From contig DDWO01000022.1 in NCBI GenBank assembly GCA_002345705.1, forward strand, positions 9,978 through 54,061: a DNA stretch of 44,084 nucleotides, read 5' to 3'. Within the stretch, counting starts at the first letter, position 1. Each line of letters opens with the position of its first letter. The stretch comes from Acholeplasmataceae bacterium UBA2284. GTDB taxonomy: Bacteria > Bacillota_I > Bacilli_A > Acholeplasmatales > Acholeplasmataceae. Positions 39,538 through 44,084 of the stretch are shown here, one piece after another. Below the pieces are notes generated by a model, which worked only from the letters and a program-made list of their open reading frames with translations, had not been told where the DNA came from and searched no databases. Made by a program: the position numbers and the translations under genes.

Positions 39538-40475
39538 GAGATAGATTAATTACAGGTATCATACTTGCTGCTATTTTAATACCAGTCGTTAGCATTGAAA
39601 TATTTCTTGAATTATTTCAAGTGTTGATGTCACTGTTTGTATTGATAGCATCACATGAAATGATACGGATGTACGAAAGCAAAAAGAAGTTTCAACTACT
39701 TCCAAAAATTGGGATTATGCTATTATCCTTAGCAACCTTCTTTTCAGTAGGCGGTGTATTAGGTAATATTGATCATAATCCATTACAAGCAAATGGTGCA
39801 TTAAGCATAACCATTCCAATTTTTACAATTATCTTGCTAAGCTTTCTTGTCTTATTTAGAGATTTTAATGGAGAAGATGTTGGTAAGGCACTCACGATTA
39901 TTAATTATGTTGGTTTAGGAGCAGCTTCAATCATTGTTTTAAGATTCTTAGGTGTTCGCTTTATCGTCTATTTACTAATCATTACATCTGCAACTGACAT
40001 TTTCGCATATATTTTTGGTATGAAATATGGAAAGCATAAGTTAGCTCCTCATATCAGTCCCAAAAAATCATGGGAAGGTGCTATCGCAGGTACTATATTT
40101 GCAACAATAATTGGCTCTGCATTCGCATTATTTTATGGATCTGTATTCTATCCAGGAACATGGATTGGTAATTTTGTAAATGCTGGTGGAGAACAAACCT
40201 TACTAGATAATTTTTCTACACTTGGTGAAAGTAATCCACTGTGGGTTCAAGGACTTATTATTGTCCCAGTGACATTACTCGCAAGTATATTTGCTCAAAT
40301 AGGCGATTTAGTCGCATCTCGTTTAAAGAGAACCTATAATATCAAAGACTTTGGAACAATTCTTCCAGGACATGGTGGACTTCTCGATCGTTTTGATTCT
40401 GTTTTATTTGTTGCTATGTTTTTAACAGCTGTGTTCCTACTCATTTATAGATTATACCCAGCAATCATCGTATGA
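39534..40475 (+). CDS. cdsA: Phosphatidate cytidylyltransferase
   Basis: CdsA makes CDP-diacylglycerol from phosphatidate and CTP, the entry to phospholipid synthesis. It is an integral membrane protein of 313 residues with about eight helices. The family signature appears in full near residues 262-286: SRLKRTYNIKDFG then LPGHGGLLDR. The start overlaps uppS (ATGA) and the end overlaps dxr (ATGA), so the three are translationally coupled. Confidence 0.97.
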   Translation: MRDRLITGIILAAILIPVVSIEIFLELFQVLMSLFVLIASHEMIRMYESKKKFQLLPKIGIMLLSLATFFSVGGVLGNIDHNPLQANGALSITIPIFTIILLSFLVLFRDFNGEDVGKALTIINYVGLGAASIIVLRFLGVRFIVYLLIITSATDIFAYIFGMKYGKHKLAPHISPKKSWEGAIAGTIFATIIGSAFALFYGSVFYPGTWIGNFVNAGGEQTLLDNFSTLGESNPLWVQGLIIVPVTLLASIFAQIGDLVASRLKRTYNIKDFGTILPGHGGLLDRFDSVLFVAMFLTAVFLLIYRLYPAIIV

Positions 40476-41608
40476 AAAATATTTATATATTAGGAGCAGC
40501 GGGCTCGATAGGACTTCAAACACTTGATATCATCGAAAAAGCTCCAAATGATTTCAATTTAATCGGTATTTCTCTTGGAAGTCACGAGGAATCAAACTAT
40601 CAAATTCTCGATCGTTTTTCGGTTGAGATTGTTTGTCTAAGACATGAAAGTCAGTTAAAGAACTATCAATTAAAGTATCCATCTATCCAATTTACCTATG
40701 GTGACCAAGGATTAATTGACATTGCTAACTATCCAATTAAGGGTATATTAGTGAATGCTTTATCAGGATCTGCTGGTCTTAGACCAACGATTGAAGCAAT
40801 TCAATCGGGAAAAGATATTGCTCTTGCCAATAAGGAAACACTGGTGATGGCTGGTGATTATATCAATCAATTGATCGATACATATCGAGTAAAGCTTTAT
40901 CCAATTGATTCCGAGCATAGTGCGCTATGGCAAACCATGGATGGAGAGGATTTATCCAATATCGATAAAATCGTCATTACTGCAAGTGGTGGTACATTTA
41001 GAGACCAAAACAGAGAAGAATTAACAGATGTTACACTTGAGGAAGCATTAAAGCATCCAAATTGGAGCATGGGGGCTAAAATAACAATAGATAGTGCGAC
41101 CATGATGAACAAAGGACTAGAAGTCATTGAGGCACATCATCTCTTCCATCTTCCATATGAAAAGATTGAAACTGTACTACATAAGGAATCGGTAGTTCAC
41201 GGGTTAACCTATTTTATAGATGGAACAGTTAAAGCAAGCTTAAGTGTATCGGATATGAGAATTCCTATTTTATATGCACTTTATTATCCAAAAAGAGCAT
41301 ATTTTAATAAGAGATTAGAGCTTAACAATCTAAGCTTCAAGCCGATGGATTTTGAAAGATTCCCATTATTAAAACTTGCATTTCATGTTGGAATTCAAGG
41401 TGGCTTATTGCCGACAGTGATGAATGCAGCGAATGAAGCTGCAGTTAAGCTGTTTATTCAAAATAAAATCAAATTTTTAGAAATTGAAAATATAGTTATG
41501 CACTACGTAGAAAGCTTCAAAAATGTCTTGAATCCAACCATCGATGAAATCATCGATACAGACCTATTGATCCAAAAAGAAATTCTACTCGCATATGAAA
41601 AGAGGTAG
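40472..41608 (+). CDS. dxr: 1-deoxy-D-xylulose-5-phosphate reductoisomerase
   Basis: DXR converts DXP to MEP with NADPH, the first committed step of the MEP isoprenoid pathway. The NADPH motif GAAGSIGLQTLDII opens the protein. LANKETLVMAG, IDSEHSALWQ (metal and substrate residues) and the mobile-loop and metal segments NKGLEVIEAHHLF and HKESVVHG follow. 378 residues, full length. Its presence shows the host makes isoprenoids by the MEP route, feeding uppS. Confidence 0.97.
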   Translation: MKNIYILGAAGSIGLQTLDIIEKAPNDFNLIGISLGSHEESNYQILDRFSVEIVCLRHESQLKNYQLKYPSIQFTYGDQGLIDIANYPIKGILVNALSGSAGLRPTIEAIQSGKDIALANKETLVMAGDYINQLIDTYRVKLYPIDSEHSALWQTMDGEDLSNIDKIVITASGGTFRDQNREELTDVTLEEALKHPNWSMGAKITIDSATMMNKGLEVIEAHHLFHLPYEKIETVLHKESVVHGLTYFIDGTVKASLSVSDMRIPILYALYYPKRAYFNKRLELNNLSFKPMDFERFPLLKLAFHVGIQGGLLPTVMNAANEAAVKLFIQNKIKFLEIENIVMHYVESFKNVLNPTIDEIIDTDLLIQKEILLAYEKR

Positions 41609-41611
41609 TTT

Positions 41612-43180
41612 ATGTTTATAGTTGATTTAATCGTATTTGTACTCGTACTCGGAGTCATTATCTTAATCCATGAAGCAGGTCACTTTTACTTTGCAAAAAA
41701 AGCAGGGATCTTGTGTCATGAATTCGCAATCGGTATGGGACCAGCAATTTATCAAAAAAGAAAAGGCGAAACCATTTATTCCATCAGAAGTATTCCTATT
41801 GGCGGGTTTGTTTCTATGGCTGGCGAATCCATCAATGATGCATTAATCAAAAAGGAACAAGTCATCGGTATCAAATTAAATACTCAAGGTCAAATATATC
41901 AGATTAATTTAAGTGATACAGTTCAAAGTGATATTATTGGGATTGTCAAATCCTTTGATTTATATGGAAAGGATTTTAATCCTTTATTCATTGAAATTGA
42001 TGTAGATGGAAATCAAACAACATATACTGTTTTAAGAGATGCAACATACCGTTTCTCTGAAAAGAAAGAAATGTGGATTACACCATCAGAAAAAAGCTTT
42101 GAAAGTAAGACACTATGGCAAAGATTCTTAGTTATATTTGCAGGTCCGATGATGAATTTCATCCTTGCACTTGTATTATTTCTAATCGTTGGATTCTTTG
42201 TTTTCAAGCCAAATCTTGATTCTAGTGTAGTCGATCAAGTCTCAATTGGTTCACCAGCAGAGAGCTTTGGATTACTTCCTGGCGATGAAATTACCATGAT
42301 TAATGGTGTTCAAATTAATGATTGGAATGATTTATCTACTGTCATGAGATCATTAAATTCAGTGACCCTATCCTTATCTTATACGCGTGAGGGCGTGGAA
42401 TATACAGAAACTGATGTGAGGGTCATTACGATTATCCAAATGGCTGGATTTGCAAATATTGATGCCAATGGAAATATCTATAGTGATGAAGTTATTATTG
42501 GACAAGCCTTCGGTAGAGCATCCTCAGATGGAGGACTAGAGGCGTTAGACAAAATTCTTTCTATTGAGTATGAAGGAGTAACCTACCCAATTGGTAGCTG
42601 GGATGATTTAATTGAGTTCTTCCAAGAAAACAATAGAGGAGAAATCACAGTTAACTATCAAAGAGGTACAGAGATTCTCGAAACAACTTATGAACTGATT
42701 AGTGAAAGAGCATTAGGAAAGCTTGGATATCAAGCAATTGTCTTCCAACTTGGTATCACACCAACCTCAGAATTTAACTTTGGATTTACACTGCTTTATC
42801 CATTTAAAACATTCTATAGCAATATGATGCAAGTATTTAATACACTTGGCCTACTATTTGATCGTCAGGAAAATTTAGGATTAGGCGATCTATCTGGTCC
42901 AATTGGAATATTCTCACTTGTGAGCAGTACAACATCACAAGGATTTATCGCAATTCTCGGTTTTACAGCATTCCTGTCTATTAACATTGGACTATTGAAT
43001 CTGTTACCGATACCTGCACTAGATGGTGGAAGACTCGTATTCTTAGGTATAGAAGCAGTTACAAGAAAACCACTCAATAGAAAAGTAGAAAATACAATTA
43101 ATAACGTGATGTTCTTCCTACTACTTGGATTATTCGTATTTGTTACATATAATGACATATTAAGACTAATAAGAGGATAA
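41612..43180 (+). CDS. rseP: RseP/RasP site-2 metalloprotease, extended form
   Basis: An intramembrane zinc protease that cleaves transmembrane segments of anti-sigma factors or signal-peptide remnants. HEAGH is at 20-24 in the first helix; the third zinc ligand is in LLPIPALDGGR near 475. The protein has 522 residues against 420-450 usually. Extra length lies in a segment of about 80 residues between GGFVSMAGE and the second helix, and in the periplasmic region. That region seems to hold two PDZ domains (about 205-285 and 285-370). Gene order uppS-cdsA-dxr-rseP is conserved; proS and polC, which often follow, are absent. Confidence 0.93.
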   Translation: MFIVDLIVFVLVLGVIILIHEAGHFYFAKKAGILCHEFAIGMGPAIYQKRKGETIYSIRSIPIGGFVSMAGESINDALIKKEQVIGIKLNTQGQIYQINLSDTVQSDIIGIVKSFDLYGKDFNPLFIEIDVDGNQTTYTVLRDATYRFSEKKEMWITPSEKSFESKTLWQRFLVIFAGPMMNFILALVLFLIVGFFVFKPNLDSSVVDQVSIGSPAESFGLLPGDEITMINGVQINDWNDLSTVMRSLNSVTLSLSYTREGVEYTETDVRVITIIQMAGFANIDANGNIYSDEVIIGQAFGRASSDGGLEALDKILSIEYEGVTYPIGSWDDLIEFFQENNRGEITVNYQRGTEILETTYELISERALGKLGYQAIVFQLGITPTSEFNFGFTLLYPFKTFYSNMMQVFNTLGLLFDRQENLGLGDLSGPIGIFSLVSSTTSQGFIAILGFTAFLSINIGLLNLLPIPALDGGRLVFLGIEAVTRKPLNRKVENTINNVMFFLLLGLFVFVTYNDILRLIRG

Positions 43181-43198
43181 TTTAATCCTCTTTTCTTT
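43171..43198 (+). terminator. Intrinsic terminator after rseP
   Basis: AAGAGGAT (43171-43178) pairs with ATCCTCTT (43185-43192), followed by TTCTTTTG. The stop codon is in the loop region. Confidence 0.88.
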
Positions 43199-43248
43199 TG
43201 TTTTTATTCAATAAATGATAAAATATAAGTATAGTTTGGGGGAATTAT

Positions 43249-43827
43249 ATGAAAAAAATGTCGATAGTGCTCATTTTGCTTTCTTGTGCTTTAACTATCT
43301 TTAGCCACTTGATTAATCAAATTGACTCTCTTTTTTTTAGTTTGCCGATGTTCTATCCTTCTGTTGATTTATTCATTAGATTTGGTGATCTATTGATTAT
43401 CTTCGGATTTATAGGACTTTTTTTATCGACAAAGAAGTATCCAAAAATAAAAGTATACAGCTTTCTATTTGCTCTTTTAGGTATCCTTCGGTTTTTAGTC
43501 ATTGATTTTGGTGTCACAGAAAGCTATCATCTTGTACCTAATATTCTTTTATTCCTACAGGTGGTTATGTTGACATTATGGATACTCGAGGTTAAAACAA
43601 TTCAAGTACCATTGCTAACCATCAAGGGCTATTCATTAATTATCATTTCATTTATCTACTATATATCAGTTCAGATCATATCTTTGCTTCCAAATAATCA
43701 ATCAAATCCCACAATTGTCGTGATTCCTTTCTTTATAGTGGTATATCAAATTGGATTATGGATTTTCTTTAAAGAGTGGTATAAAGAGGCATATATATAC
43801 AAAAACCCTGATTTATCGCGTATATAA
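43249..43827 (+). CDS. Six-helix membrane protein, function unknown
   Basis: A 192-residue hydrophobic protein with about six membrane helices (near 3-22, 42-60, 68-87, 96-116, 126-147, 155-176) and short charged loops. I do not recognise the family. GGGGGAA is a good RBS. Upstream, TTGTTT and TAAAAT are possible promoter boxes with a short (15-bp) spacer. It stands alone between the rseP terminator and a strong terminator before the rRNA promoters. Confidence 0.75.
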   Translation: MKKMSIVLILLSCALTIFSHLINQIDSLFFSLPMFYPSVDLFIRFGDLLIIFGFIGLFLSTKKYPKIKVYSFLFALLGILRFLVIDFGVTESYHLVPNILLFLQVVMLTLWILEVKTIQVPLLTIKGYSLIIISFIYYISVQIISLLPNNQSNPTIVVIPFFIVVYQIGLWIFFKEWYKEAYIYKNPDLSRI

Positions 43828-43846
43828 TCGAAATATTAACAGTCTA

Positions 43847-43888
43847 AAGAGATTCTCAAATCACCAATTTGAAGATTTCTTTTTTTTA
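43847..43888 (+). terminator. Strong terminator before the rRNA promoters
   Basis: A fifteen-position stem (AAGAGATTCTCAAAT at 43847-43861 with ATTTGAAGATTTCTT at 43867-43881, one mismatch and wobbles) runs into eight Ts. It insulates the rRNA operon from upstream transcription. Confidence 0.9.
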
Positions 43889-43900
43889 TAGTCAAAAGTA

Positions 43901-43929
43901 TTGACTTATCAAGTCTAATATTATAGAAT
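43901..43929 (+). promoter_or_regulatory. rRNA operon promoter P1
   Basis: TTGACT (43901-43906) and TAGAAT (43924-43929) with a 17-bp spacer. It is followed by a leader with a GCTCC/GGAGC hairpin. Confidence 0.75.
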
Positions 43930-44003
43930 GATAAAGGTCGCTCCCGAAAAGGAGCCCTACGGGAACTACAAAAACACGAAAAGAATAAAGTTTAAGTTTA
44001 GTG

Positions 44004-44033
44004 TTGACAAACGTAGTTTGCTAGTGGTAGAAT
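44004..44033 (+). promoter_or_regulatory. rRNA operon promoter P2
   Basis: TTGACA (44004-44009) and TAGAAT (44028-44033), spacer 18. Both promoters share the TAGAAT -10, and two tandem promoters are typical of Firmicutes rrn operons. Confidence 0.8.
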
Positions 44034-44039
44034 TAAAAA

Positions 44040-44084
44040 GCACGCCAAACAAGGCATGTGAAAAAGGTCTTTGAAAACTGAATG
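44040..44084 (+). other. Start of rRNA operon leader (16S gene just outside the window)
   Basis: The segment GGTCTTTGAAAACTGAA at 44066-44082 is the well-known leader motif found shortly before 16S rRNA genes in Firmicutes. The 16S gene itself would start beyond the right edge. Confidence 0.8.

Overview
The window is AT-rich, densely coded bacterial DNA with Firmicutes-type gene order and Firmicutes-type RNA switches: T-boxes, a THF riboswitch and a c-di-GMP-I riboswitch. TGA is used as a stop (rimM, cdsA) and Trp is encoded by TGG, so the standard code applies. Compact genes, no peptidoglycan genes in view, an Spx protein, a CcpA-like regulator and a MEP-pathway gene (dxr) suggest an Acholeplasma- or Izemoplasma-like member of the Mollicutes. 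This placement is inferred from content; the 16S gene lies just beyond the right edge.

Layout. 1-3.5 kb: rimM (partial), trmD, an LtaS/sulfatase-type membrane enzyme, rplS. 3.6-8.3 kb: a CcpA-like LacI regulator, tyrS under a Tyr T-box with a lipid-kinase gene, and convergent trpS under a Trp T-box. 8.3-14.4 kb: pepF, an extended Spx-type protein, two membrane proteins, a CYTH protein and gapA. spx and gapA share an operator-like motif upstream of their promoters. 14.5-19.5 kb: the most distinctive region. A strong promoter and a c-di-GMP-I riboswitch with an intrinsic terminator precede three secreted proteins with SipW-type signal peptides (two TasA/camelysin-like, one with about ten CBM5/12-like repeats). 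Three signal-peptidase paralogues follow, the middle one lacking catalytic residues. 19.5-25.9 kb: ung, THF riboswitch-folT, a lipoprotein with two FMN-attachment-like motifs, trmFO-xerC-dut, and three tandem zinc-ribbon membrane proteins. 25.9-43.2 kb: rpsB-tsf-pyrH-frr and uppS-cdsA-dxr-rseP, normally contiguous in Firmicutes, here separated by a duplicated pair of large ABC exporter-type genes. 43.2-44.1 kb: a six-helix membrane protein, a strong terminator, then two promoters and a leader typical of an rRNA operon.

How it works together. Most of the window is housekeeping: translation, tRNA modification, nucleotide metabolism, phospholipid and isoprenoid synthesis. The accessory part is a putative c-di-GMP-controlled surface-fibre and carbohydrate-adhesion module with dedicated SipW-type processing enzymes, plus a two-pair MacB/FtsX-type transporter block. 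No CRISPR array, tRNA gene, insertion sequence or prophage was seen.
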